A model generated the notes under the pieces. It was not told the origin of the DNA, ran no database searches, and saw only the letters and a program-made list of their open reading frames with translations. The position numbers and the translations under genes were made by a program. Of a stretch of 64,000 nt of DNA, positions 50,920-61,048 are shown piece after piece. The stretch covers positions 2,401,915-2,465,914 of the forward strand of contig CM030940.1 in assembly GCA_018136815.1 (NCBI GenBank), written 5' to 3'. This DNA is from Isochrysis galbana. Taxonomy: Eukaryota > Haptophyta > Isochrysidales > Isochrysidaceae. Numbering within the stretch: position 1 is the first letter of the stretch; every line of letters starts with the position of its first letter.

Positions 50920-52798
50920 TCATTTGGCGCTTGCCGGTGAATTCTCCAAGCACATGGCCTCTCGCAAAGCTTCCTCGAGAGGAGTATGGAAAGCTTCGTC
51001 GAGGGGCGTGAGAGGCAGGCGAATGCCCGGGCTAGACCTGAGGGAAAGCGGCAGGGGCAAGGGCAATGGCTGCTGAGTCAATGGCCGCATTTTGGCCGCA
51101 ACTTGCGGCAATTTGATTTGCATCAGTGGGTTCCGTAAGGCCAAGCACAAGGCAAGCTGATGTGCGACCAAATGCGGGCCGGTTGTTCCAAAAGTGATCC
51201 GGCTAGAGCAATAGGCTAACAGCTAGAAGAGAAGCGGTGCCGCAAGCGGATGCCTGTCCGCGTGCAGCCACGTGTGCGAGGAATGGTGCCTTTGACAAAT
51301 GGAAAATGTCCACCAAGCGTGCACACCTTCCCATGCGATGGACAGCCCATTTAGCCGGGATGGGATTCGCCTGCAGGAAGAGGCGCTGATGCAAGCGCTC
51401 AAGCGGGCGGTTCAGCTCGCGTGCGGTGTTTGCGTCGCCGGCAAGAGCCGCCGCGAAGACCTTTTTCTGCGTGGTAAACGAAGGTGGTGGTCAAAACATC
51501 ACCGAGCGGCGAGAAGCCGAAACGGGTAGCAGACGCTGTGCCCAAGCCGGGCAGCAAGTAGCAAGAGCATGTACCTGCTGCGCAGGCGCAACATTAGAAG
51601 TCACTGAAATGACACCGTCACCCCCCAAGAGAGTAAATTCGAATGCATTCGAGTCTTCACCCGATAAGAGCATGAAATCCGGGCCACAGAGCTCTCGGAG
51701 AACCTGAGGGCGTGGGCCAGTTGGAATCGTCAAGTTCATGCCTTGCGTCAACAGCGAAGCTGCCAGCCGCATCCCTTCGATTTTCCGGTAGCCTTCTTTA
51801 ACTCAGCTGCGCGTGTACACCTACCTTCACTCGTTCCAAGTCTCCAGTCGCCTCCTTGATTCCAAAGATCCGCTCATGCTCTGCGAGACGTGCCACAGTC
51901 TCCGGCTGTAGATCCGCCGCGGTACGCCCAGGCACGTTATACAAAAGCATCGGTAAAGGTGTGGCATCCGCGATGGTCGTGAAAAACTGAAGGGATGGCA
52001 AAACAGCGAACCCAAAGGGAGGCGTAGCATGAGCTAATCGTGTGGCCTGAACGCGAAACCTAATCGAGGGAGCAAGCTCAAAGCGTATTGATTGAACGCT
52101 ACATGGCAGCTTCCTGCCACGGTTACTCTGTGCCAGCTGGAGAGCGTGGAAGTGACGATCTAGCTGACGCTGAAGACACATCGCCGAATGATTTATCTGC
52201 ATCGCAAAACACGCACCTGAACCATTCCCTGCTGCGTCGGTTTAACGTAGTACGGCGTGACAACGAGGCAAGCGTCGGCTCCGTATTGGAGCGCCTGCTC
52301 GTTCATTGCAATCACCTTCTTGTGGTCGATCGTTCCCGTGCCCACCATCAGAGGAAGCTTTCCGGATAGCTCTTGCTGGCACACGTCCAGCACAGCAGCC
52401 CGCTCGTCCATCGACATGGTGGAGGCCTCGCCTGTCGTGCCCAGGGCGACCACGCCGTTGGTGCCGCTCTCGACATGCCACCGGAGGAGAGAGCGCAACT
52501 CATCGAAGTGTATGTCACCATTCGGTTTCATCGGCGTAATGAGAGCGACGAGCGATCCTGGCGTCATCGGGTTCTTCGCTGAGGCCATGGCGATAGGAGA
52601 GGGCTCTACCCGGCGCCTCCGCCCCATGATGGAAGCGGGATGGAGAACAGGGAAGGCGTGGGTGTGCGAGAGCGCGGAGGAGTGGGTGTGGACGAACGGT
52701 GGTGTGAGCATGCCGCCTACACTGCCTACACCCATCAGAAGGATCAGCAGCCTGCCCGGCACGGAGCCGAGTAAGCTCGGCGATGCTCCTCCCCCCAT
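50920..52798 (-). CDS. dapA: 4-hydroxy-tetrahydrodipicolinate synthase, plastid-type, five exons
   Basis: The enzyme condenses pyruvate with aspartate semialdehyde, the first lysine-specific step. From ATG 52798 the first about 70 residues contain a signal-like stretch ([18 protein letters not shown]) and Arg/Ser-rich sequence, as in bipartite plastid leaders. Exon 1 (to 52217) then has [20 protein letters not shown], the GTTGEASTM loop and [13 protein letters not shown]. Exon 2 (51986-51825) has LLYNVPGRT with the catalytic Tyr and [12 protein letters not shown] with the Schiff-base Lys. Exon 3 (ends 51575) has [10 protein letters not shown] and [11 protein letters not shown]. Exon 4 (51466-51327) has [10 protein letters not shown]. 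Exon 5 (51037-50920) has LPLTPL. The exon 2/3 join is unresolved by frame; the other joins agree. Confidence 0.92.
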
Positions 52799-52819
52799 CG
52801 TCCCTTTCCCTCCCCTCCC

Positions 52820-53330
52820 CCACTCTCCCTCTCTCTCGCGCACGCTCTCTCTCCTCTCTCTCGTTCTATTAACGAATAAACCCCTTCTTTTCTCTCTCCA
52901 CCTCTCGTTCTATCGGCTGCACTTCCCGGTCTGCAATCGCGCGCGGGAGAGAGAGCGGCTCCCGACTTTTATTTTCCCCCTTCGGCCGCGCGCCACCACA
53001 CTCTCTCTCTGCCCCGAAATCTCCCTTACCCGTACAGAGTCCCTCTCCCTTCTCCCCATCCTCCTTTTCTTCTCTGAATACTCCGTTTCATTCAGTAGTC
53101 TCCGGGATCCTCTCCTTGGCACACCCTTTCTCTCTCAGCATCGTCTGCCCCTCTCTTCTCACCTCTCTTCTCTTCTTTCCTCTCAAAATTCTTTCTCCCC
53201 TCATTTGCTCTCCCCGCCTCCTCCCCCTCTCTTCTCTCCCCCCCCCCGCTTCCCCCGTCGCCTCTCTCCGCCGCGCGCCGCGCGCCATCGCTCCCTCTCC
53301 CCTCCCCTTCGGTATTCAGGCGCGCCGGAA
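52820..53330 (+). repeat. Pyrimidine-rich (CT)n upstream tract
   Basis: About 500 bases of CTCT/CCCT sequence upstream of the dapA start, the mirror arrangement of the purine tracts before other genes. No gene. Confidence 0.75.
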
Positions 53331-53399
53331 TACGAAAAAAAAAAGGGAGCGAGCAGGACAGACTGGGGCACTTCTACAGTAGATGGAGGGCGGTCAAAC

Positions 53400-53880
53400 A
53401 CTATTTTACTTCTAAGGGTGTAAAAATGAAAAAGTCAGGATTGAGGAAAGACACCAAAGTAAAGCGGTAAAAAACCGGAAAACACCTATCTGGAACATAC
53501 ATATGACATACTCTGTGCCCTTTGAAAGGCCAAAAGGCCCTTGTGCCTTTGGCCTTTGTGCCCCAGTAGCCAGTAGCCAGTAGGGCCTGGGCCTGGTAAT
53601 AGAGTTTTGCAAAATCCCTCCCCAAATTTCTCGCAAAATCTTTTCAAAAATCCCACGACGAGCCCCCAACTGTCTCCAAAGTTCTGAAAAATTTTCTTGT
53701 ATTTTGTATTTTGTATTTTCAGCACCGCCGCACGTAGCACCGCGCGCTGCGCGGTGAAATAAAACCACATCAACATCAATATAAACATAAACATAAACAT
53801 AAACATCGATAGCAGCTTAACCCTAGTACATAGTACATGCTTAAAAACCCCCAAAAGGGGGCTGGCATTCGGGTCGGGGC
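53400..53880. other. Intergenic, no gene seen
   Basis: Short tandems only: GTAGCCA (53565-53583), ATTTTGT (53700-53715) and ACATAA (53786-53806). TTAACCCTAGTA at about 53818 resembles the piggyBac-type MITE end. AAAAACCCCCAAAAGGGGGC at 53842 is a small hairpin. Confidence 0.45.
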
Positions 53881-54563
53881 GCCGCCGCCATATGCTTCGT
53901 TGACTTCTCGATTCCTCGGCGGCCTGGACCGCCACCCCTTTCGCTTCTCGATACTTCTGTCACTCCCGTTCGCGTTTCATTTCGTACCTCTAATGTTTCG
54001 CCTCTCCGATCTACGAGCTCGCCGTCCCTCGGACGGCTGAGCAAAGCCTTCTTGTTGTCGTTCCAACCTGGGGATGCTACCCTAGGTTGCGATGCCGTCG
54101 TTCCCGAAATTCGCGTCTTCGTTTCAGTCGTTCAATCGATCCGGAGTCACCCCCATCTGCTCATATGTGGTGGGGACGATTCGACTCCGGGAGTTCCGTT
54201 CTCTCTCGCCGTTCGTTCGCTACCCCCTTCGTCGCTCTCGTCGTCCTCTAATCATTCGTTCAATGCTCCCGATTACGAGCGCTCAACGCTCGCTTCCTTT
54301 GCGAGGGCGAGCCGGAGATTCCCGACGCCCACCGCGCCTACCTTCGTTGTCTCGTCGTCCTCGGCCGCAACCGCCGTTAGGGAATAGGCGAGGCCGCCGC
54401 CATATCCTTCGTTGACTTCTCGATTCCTCGGCGGCCTGGACCGCCACCCCTTTCGCTTCTCGATACTTCTGTCACTCCCGTTCGCGTTTCATTTCGTACC
54501 TCTAATGTTTCGCCTCTCCGATCTACGAGCTCACCGTCCCTCGGACGACTGAGCAAAGCCTTC

Positions 54564-55067
54564 TTGTTGTCGTTCCAACCTGGGGATACTACCCTAGGTT
54601 GCGATGCCGTCGTTCCCGAAATTCGCGTCTTCGTTTCAGTCGTTCAATCGATCCGGAGTCACCCCCATCTGCTCATATGTGGTGGGGACGATTCGACTCC
54701 GGGAGTTCCGTTCTCTCTCGCCGTTCGTTCGCTACCCCCTTCGTCGCTCTCGTCGTCCTCGAATCATTCGTTCAATGCTCTCGATTACGAGCGTTCAACG
54801 CTAATTCTTGCCTTGAGCTCCGTCGCTGCCGATCCGTCTGCTATCGCCAGTCAAATCTTGGATGGACTGGCCGATTCGTTCCCTCGAGACTCGCCTTTGA
54901 GCTGCCTTGGCCGCGCCAGCGAGGTTAGCCCCTCCGCATGGACGGTGGCCTACACCCTCGCTGTTCGCCGCTGGCTCGCGCCGCCTACGATGGTTGCGCC
55001 AACCCGATTGGTTTGGCGACCGCTACCGACTAGCCTGTCTGATGTATCCTCGCTCGCTGACGACTGA
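54564..55067 (+). pseudogene. Gag-like C-terminal frame, left copy
   Basis: Reads LLICGGDDSTPGVPFSLAVR, an Ser-rich part, ILALSSVAADPSAIASQILD GLAD and WTVAYTLAVRRWL to the stop at 55065. The matching frame in the right copy is 62310-61904. I do not recognise a known gag domain; the position before pol and the retroelement context suggest it. The frame overlaps the next one by about 25 bases. Confidence 0.55.
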
Positions 55068-55812
55068 CGAAGGGGTATTCGCAACTATGCCCTCCGTCGT
55101 ACAACGCGCATTCCGTCGATTGTTCCGTTCTCAGCCTGCTCTATTTTCGTCCGACTCTCTTCCGGCTGCCGCGTCCCGTTCTTTTCAGACGGCTTACACG
55201 TTGGTCGCCGCGTCTCCGGCCATTCCGGTCACTCGCAGTTTCGTTTCCTTTTCCGCTGTCGTTCCGCTTTGCCAGTTTTCAGCGCGCCTGACTTTGGTTC
55301 CGGCCGCTGAAGATTTGCTCGTTCATCTCGCGCGCACTCGTTCTCCCTTGAAGGAGGGAGAGACCCTCTCGTACGTCCTCGATCTCGCTTTCCAGCGCGC
55401 CGCCGCCCACGGTGCCGCGCATGTTATGCCGAAAGATATCGCCGAGGCGGCGCAGCTTGTTCTGCGCCCTAGCCAATCGCCTGAGTCTCCGGCCCGGGTG
55501 CTGCCCGTCCACTTCGACGACATTTGTGCCACGCTCGGCGACATTAGGCGTGACGTCGAGGCCGCGCAGACCAACGGCATCTCGCCTCCTCGCGTCTTGG
55601 TTATCGGCGAGACGAGTGGAGTGGTCTCGTCGATGTTCCTTCTCGCTGGCGCTGATGTGGCGTCGATTCTCGATTCTCGTCGTTCCGCGTTCTTCGTTTC
55701 TCGTTCTTCGATTCTCGATTCTCGTCGTTCCGCGTTCTTCGTTTCTCGCTCTCGATTCTCGATTCTTGTCGTTCCGCGTTCTCCTCGGTCCTCGATTGTT
55801 CGTTGTTCGTAA
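55042..55812 (+). pseudogene. Methyltransferase-domain frame, left copy, truncated
   Basis: MYPRSLTTDEGVFATMPSVV through VLVIGETSGVVSSMFLLAGA DVA is parallel to the right copy. It then runs into translated minisatellite (repeats of ILDSRRSAFFVSRS) instead of the catalytic half, so no active enzyme is possible. Confidence 0.75.
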
Positions 55813-58305
55813 TTCGTAACTTCTCGGTGCGTCGCTCATCACGTCTTCCGTCTTGGTTCGGCGTTGGGTGCGCGGCTCTCCCTCCATTCGGATTTATTGT
55901 TTCATTCGCTCTTCAGATTTATTGTTTCGTTCGCTCTTCGGATTTATTCGCTCTTCGCTCTTGGCTCATTCGGTCTCGTTCAGGATTGCTCTTCTGCCTT
56001 TCTCGTGGCTTGCTTGGAGCTCTCCGATGTCCGTTAGGTTCTCTTCATTTCCTCGCGGGACGCTCGATCCTAGCAGGGGGGTGTCGCATTCGCGAATCGA
56101 CACTCGTTAGGCTTCGCTCTTCTCTTCGTCGTTCGGTATTTATCGTTATAATTCTCTCGTTCTCGTTCTCGGTCAAAAGCTTCGCTTGGATGCATGGGAT
56201 CGTGGGTTGTGGAGCGCCCTCTCTCTTTCTCTCGAAAGAGAAGGGAAGTTTCCCTACCTTTCTTCCTCCCAGGCGCCTCGCAAATAGGTTTAATTTGCTA
56301 TCTCTACAGCGGTTCTTCATCTGCTTCTGGGGGCAATCAGGTTTAATTTACGACCTCTTCGTATCTCCCCCTTAGGCACATCGCACTCCTTTCGTCTTAT
56401 TTGGTAGGTCTCTTGGAATCTTGTGCGGCAGGATTGCCCCTCGTTTCCGTTATGGTGCGATTCCCCTTCCAGACGGGATCGCCGACAGATCGCCTTCTGA
56501 TCGTCGTCCGTCGTTGTCTGGCCGGAGTGGTTGGGTTTGATTTCATTCGAGTTATGTGAGAAAGTCGTGGGGCGAGAGTCGGGGTGTTTTCCTGGGTGTC
56601 TTTGTCTGTCGTCCTGTCGTCAGTCGTCATCCGTCGTCGCTCTCGCTCTCGTCGCTCTCGCTCTCGTAACACTCAGACCCTACAACCTCGCCTCGCCTCG
56701 CCAGCCCCTGCCACCACAGCCCTCCTCTCACTCACCCTCGCCTCTCGCCGCTCGCTCGATGTCGCTTTCGCCGCCGTCCTCGCCCTCGCTCAAGCCCGCC
56801 TGCCCGCCTTCCTCTGCTGACGGGCTTCAGCCCGTCAGCACCTCCGAACTCGTCTCCTCCGCCGCGCCTGCCGGCGGCATGGCCACTTCCTCATTGCCCT
56901 CAGGCCCTATGGGCCATCACAATTCGTCAAAGGAGGGGTGGTGTCCGGCCGCGCCGCGCGCCGCGCGCCGCTGCACCCTCGCTTTGACGAATTGGGATGG
57001 CCCATAGGGCCTGAGGGCAATGAGGAAGGGGCAAAGCCGGCGGCAGGCGCGGCGAGGGAGGCCACTTCAGAGGTGCTGACGGGCTGAAGCCCGTCAGCAG
57101 AGGAAGGCGGGCAGGCGGGCTTGAGCGAGGGCGAGGACGGCGGCGAAAGCGACATGGAACGAGCGGCGAAAGGCGAGGGTGAGTGTGAGGAGGGCTGTGG
57201 TGGCAGGGGCTGGCGAGGCGAGGAGGGATTGTAAGGTCTGAGTGTTACGAGAGCGAGAGCGACGAGAGCGAGAGCGACGACGGATGACGACTGACGACAG
57301 GACGACGGACAACGACACCCAGGAAAACACCCCGACTCTCGCCCCACGACTTTCTCACATAACTCGACTGAAATCAAACCCAAACACTCCGATCAGACAA
57401 CAACGGACGACGATCAAAGGGCGATCTGTCGGCGATCTTGTCTGGAACGGGAATCGCACCATAACGGAATCGAGGGGCAATCTTGCTACGCAGGATTCCA
57501 AGAGACCTACCAAATAAGACGAAAGGAGTGCGATGTGCCTAAGGGGGAGATGCGAAGAGGTCGCAAATTAAACCTGATTGCCCCCAGAAGCAGATAAAGA
57601 ACCGCAGGGGAGATAGCAAATTAAACCTATCTGCGAGGCGCCTGGGAGGAAGAAAGGTGGGGAAACTTCCCTTCTCTTTCGAGAGGAAGAGAGAGGGCGC
57701 TCCACAACCCACGATCCCATGCATCCAAGCGAAGCTTTTGACCGAGAACGAGAACGAGAGAATTATAACGATAAATACCGAACGACGAAGAGAAGAGCGA
57801 AGCCTAACGAGTGTCGATTCGCGAATGCGACACCCCCCTGCTAGGATCGAGCGTCCCGCGAGGAAATGAAGAGAACCTAACGGACATCGGAGAGCTCCAA
57901 GCAAGCAACGAGAAAGGCAGAAGAGCAATCCTGAACGAGACCGAATGAGCCAAGAGCGAAGAGCGAATAAATCCGAAGAGCGAATGAAACAATAAATCGA
58001 GAAGTTACGAATTACGAACAACGAACAATCGAGGACCGATGAGAACGCGGAACGACAAGAATCGAGAATCGAGAGCGAGAAACGAAGAACGCGGAACGAC
58101 GAGAATCGAGAATCGAAGAACGAGAAACGAAGAACGCGGAACGACGAGAATCGAGAATCGAGAGCGAGAAACGAAGAACGCGGAACGACGAGAATCGAGA
58201 ATCGAGAATCGAAGAACGAACGACGAAGAACGCGGAACGACGAGAATCGAGAATCGAGAATCGAAGAACGAACGACGAACGGCGAACGACGAACTATAAG
58301 AATAG
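55660..58305. repeat. Large imperfect palindrome joining the two retroelement copies
   Basis: 55665-56938 and the reverse complement of 56985-58300 share the minisatellite, the TTATTGTTTCATTCGCTC block, the AGGATTGCTCTTCTGCC block, the leader and the gag start. Differences are a roughly 75-bp insertion in the left arm (about 55826-55900), the number of minisatellite units and scattered substitutions. A 45-50 bp GC-rich spacer (GCCGCGCCGCGCGCC) lies at the centre. Confidence 0.9.
55665..55800 (+). repeat. Minisatellite of about 45 bp, three units
   Basis: Unit: CGATTCTCGATTCTCGTCG, TTCCGCGTTCTTCG, TTTCTCGTTCTT. The last unit is slightly changed. Six or so units of the same sequence lie inverted at 58035-58300. 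Confidence 0.9.
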
Positions 58306-58468
58306 TGCGCCACGATCGAAGAGACAGGAAGTACCACACCCGTCCGGACGATAAGGTGTAGAATCGGCGGCCGGCGCGGCAGACCGCAGGACTCAACGCT
58401 GCAACCCATCCCCTTCTCTCTTTTACGAGAGTTTTACCTGGATGTTTGGGCGGTGTGGCGGCACCCAA
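57000..58468 (-). mobile_element. Right copy: terminal (LTR-like) region, leader and gag start
   Basis: Minus-strand continuation of the right copy: minisatellite (58300-58035), LTR-like block, leader with CGTCAGTCGTC and the gag start at ATG 57155 (MSLSPPSSPSLKPACPPSSA). LTR limits cannot be fixed because no second LTR for the same copy is inside the window. The presence of a gag start after the 3' region suggests an LTR shared with a following element, cut at the palindrome centre. Confidence 0.6.
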
Positions 58469-59249
58469 GTCACAACGCGGCGTCTCCTGTTCTTCGATAT
58501 ATGAGTAGTCGAACAGCCAACGGCGAAAGGCGGCGAGATATCACGACGGGCTCGGCACGTCACGCGCGAGCTAAACGACGAGGTACGGGGGTCTCCTGAC
58601 AGAGCGCAGCGAAAGGGGAGGGAGATCCATCCTCCGTGGTCGAAAGGGGGGCGAGCCATACCTCACTTCCCGCGGGGGGAACTATTCGGCGGCCGCGGGG
58701 GGGAAATTCGGCGACCGCGGGGGGGAACTGGAAAAGAATTCCCGTACGTTCCCGTACCGCGATCAAACGTAAACGACGGCGTTGAGAGATATCTGAAGGG
58801 GCGTGACAGTCGCGACTGTCAGAAGAACGCAGAGGGTGTATCGAGGAGAGAGACGAGGGTGCGATCCGATGGCGACAGGCGTGCGAGAGCCTCGGAGCGA
58901 CAGCGAACGAAGGTAGGCGAGGCAAGGGCAGCGTGCGCAAATGCGTGGGAGCCAAACCACGGGGAACCGCGCGACGATCCCGACGAGTACCACCACTGCC
59001 CGAGGACGAAGACCGCGTGCTGCGGCCGCATCATTGGACCTGCAGGGTTGGCAACAGACGGGCGGGCTGAGACGGGCGAATGGGAGACATGAGCAACGGG
59101 GCCACTGTGCGAGGACGGTGCGAGACGAGGCGAGCGGCGCGGGGCCTGATGATCCAAGCCGGTGGTCTCGGATCCCACGGGAGCTTCGATCGCGTGCGAC
59201 GTCGGCGGGGCTGAGACGGTCTGAGATTGTGATTCTGCAGCCCGCTTTC
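58469..59249 (-). other. Retroelement 3' untranslated part
   Basis: Lies between the chromodomain stop and the LTR-like block. 58667-58735 has three copies of a unit with CCGCGGGGGG(G)AA and TTCGGCG. The overlapping frames here are not recognisable proteins. Confidence 0.5.
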
Positions 59250-61046
59250 TCATCTGAGCTTACGAAGAGGCGGGAAGGGGTGAGCATCATCATAGGCGGT
59301 GACGAGCGACTCGCAGCGGCGAAGCAATTCGGCTAGCGGCTCCCATGTGGCCGCAGCTTTCGCGTAACCACGCCACTTGACGAGATACTGCCTGGAATCA
59401 CCTCGACCCTTGCGGTCAAGGAGTGAATCCACCAGATACTCATCTGTTTGGACAGGATCTTCATCTGTGAGGGTATAGTAGGGACGGAGGTTAGTCACAT
59501 GCACCTCCTCGGAGAGGAGGCGATTTTCTTGGTCGCGTAGTCGGTAGCGGCCAGCGCCAAGCGCCTCAGCAATGCGGTATGGTCCGCTGTAGTGGTAGAG
59601 GAGCTTGTTGCGGTGTCCTGGAATCTTGCGAACCACCCTATCACCTGGAGTAAATTGGATGGGGGGAGAGTGAGTGCGTAGCGTGTCAGCAAGTGCGTCG
59701 GCTTGAGATTCTAAAGTTGCATCATAAGCTGCGGCCCACGCCGCCTTTAAACGACAATGCATTTTCCAAGCGTACGAGCGAATTTCCTGAGGTAACTCGG
59801 GAGGCGGGCCAGTGTCAGGTGGATCAGAAAGCTGTGCAGGCAGGCGAAGCTCACGGCCATAGAGCAAGGCAGCAGGCGACATGCGGGTAATGCGATTGGC
59901 GGAAGCGCGCATGCTCATTAGAAAGAACGGGAGATGATCGACCCAATGACCGCCGCCTTCATCAGTAGCGCGAGCCATGTTGATCAATGTTTGCTGAGCT
60001 CGTTCGACCAGGCCCACGCTCTCGTGATGATGAGGTGTGCTCGGCCGCAAGTCGGTGCCGGTGCGCTCGAGGATGATCGAGGTGAGTTGACTAGCGAGAT
60101 TGCTGCCGGAGTCCGAGCGAAGTTGCCTTGGTACTCCGTGCCGAGAAACGACGTACGACATGAAGGCGTGAAGAGCGTCGGCACTCGAGGGGTCGCCGTT
60201 GTGAGGGGCCGCCTCGATCCAACGAGTGAGCGAGTCTACGAAAACGAGGAGCTTGTCGAAGCCTCGAGAGCCCTTGATGAAGTCGTGCGTGGGAGCCATC
60301 GACACGACGTCGCAAAAGACGATGTCGAACGGATAGGCGCCGACCTGCGGTCCCTTCGGATCTGCGAGGTGACGGAAGGGAGGCTTAGCTAAGGTGCACT
60401 CGTGGCATTGGCGAACGTGCTCACAGACGTCTGCGTTCATGCCAGGCCAAAAATATCGGTCGCGTAAAAGGCGCGCCATTCGGTTGTCGCCGAGGTGGCA
60501 CAGGTGGTCGTGAAAGGCTTCGAGGTAGGCGCGGCGCATCGTCTTCGGCACGTAGAGGCAGAGCTTCTCGCCGTCTCTCGTCGGCACTCGTCGATAGAGT
60601 AGTCCTGATCGCAACAGGCATCGCGAAGATTCGCGACTAAGCCAACGCAAGCGACGGTGATCGAGATCGGGGTTGTGAGGAGACGCGGAGAGGAAGCGAA
60701 TGAGGTCGTGGCAGTCGGGGTCCTCGGCCTGTGCCTCCTTGAGCGCCTCGGCGTTAGGTGTACCGACGTCGAGGTAGGAGAGGTTGATAGAATCCCTGGT
60801 CGTAGAGGACAATCTGGACGACCGTTCGTCAGCTTGCAGACTAGATGCCGTAGTGGTACGAGAACGAGAGGCGGCGACGGCTGGCGGCTGACCATCCGAT
60901 GCCGTGGTGGAGCGAGAGTTAGGGACGACGACGGCTAGTAGCTGCCCACCCCCCTGCTTAGGAGCGGACGTCTCCGACGTCTCATCGTCTGCCGCCACCA
61001 AGCGTGACACGCCATAAGCATCCTTGTGGTTAGCACCTGGTTTGTG
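59250..61046 (-). CDS. Integrase with chromodomain (Ty3/gypsy pol C-terminus)
   Basis: The frame is open from the stop at 61047 but starts abruptly with HKPGANHKDAYGVSRLVAAD, the pattern that ends Ty3 RNase H (H.PG..N..AD.LSR). The zinc domain is HDHLCHLGDNRMARLLRDRY FW, then CEHVRQCHECTLAK (H2C2). The catalytic triad is D in VFCDVVS, D in LRSDSGSN and E in SVGLVERAQQ. Then come the GPY/F-like block YHYSGPYRIAEALG and a chromodomain, YLVDSLLDRKGRGDSRQYLV KWRGYAKAAATWEP. All key residues are present, so this part could fold. Chromodomain integrases bind modified histones to choose targets. Without reverse transcriptase the copy cannot move on its own. Confidence 0.93.
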   Translation of the reverse strand, partial: HKPGANHKDAYGVSRLVAADDETSETSAPKQGGGQLLAVVVPNSRSTTASDGQPPAVAASRSRTTTASSLQADERSSRLSSTTRDSINLSYLDVGTPNAEALKEAQAEDPDCHDLIRFLSASPHNPDLDHRRLRWLSRESSRCLLRSGLLYRRVPTRDGEKLCLYVPKTMRRAYLEAFHDHLCHLGDNRMARLLRDRYFWPGMNADVCEHVRQCHECTLAKPPFRHLADPKGPQVGAYPFDIVFCDVVSMAPTHDFIKGSRGFDKLLVFVDSLTRWIEAAPHNGDPSSADALHAFMSYVVSRHGVPRQLRSDSGSNLASQLTSIILERTGTDLRPSTPHHHESVGLVERAQQTLINMARATDEGGGHWVDHLPFFLMSMRASANRITRMSPAALLYGRELRLPAQLSDPPDTGPPPELPQEIRSYAWKMHCRLKAAWAAAYDATLESQADALADTLRTHSPPIQFTPGDRVVRKIPGHRNKLLYHYSGPYRIAEALGAGRYRLRDQENRLLSEEVHVTNLRPYYTLTDEDPVQTDEYLVDSLLDRKGRGDSRQYLVKWRGYAKAAATWEPLAELLRRCESLVTAYDDAHPFPPLRKLR

Positions 61047-61048
61047 CT

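Larger units (their letters stand above)
53881..56935 (+). mobile_element. Left copy of the methyltransferase-bearing retroelement, internally deleted
   Basis: From 53881 it matches, in opposite orientation, the right copy near 63020. The order is a 515-bp tandem duplication of gag-like sequence (53881-54395 and 54396 onward), the gag end (stop 55065), the methyltransferase frame from ATG 55042, then a jump at about 55660 into the 45-bp minisatellite and the terminal-region sequence, ending in leader and gag start at 56935. Everything from methyltransferase motif I onward (catalytic part, reverse transcriptase, integrase) is missing. Confidence 0.85.

Noticed and set aside
52257-53423. 388-residue plus-strand frame
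   Set aside because: Antisense to the dapA first exon and then a translated pyrimidine tract.
55665-55800. Possible CRISPR-like array
   Set aside because: Units are contiguous with no unique spacers; it is a minisatellite in a eukaryotic retroelement.
58039-58299. Arg/Asn/Glu repeat protein
   Set aside because: Translation of the inverted minisatellite.
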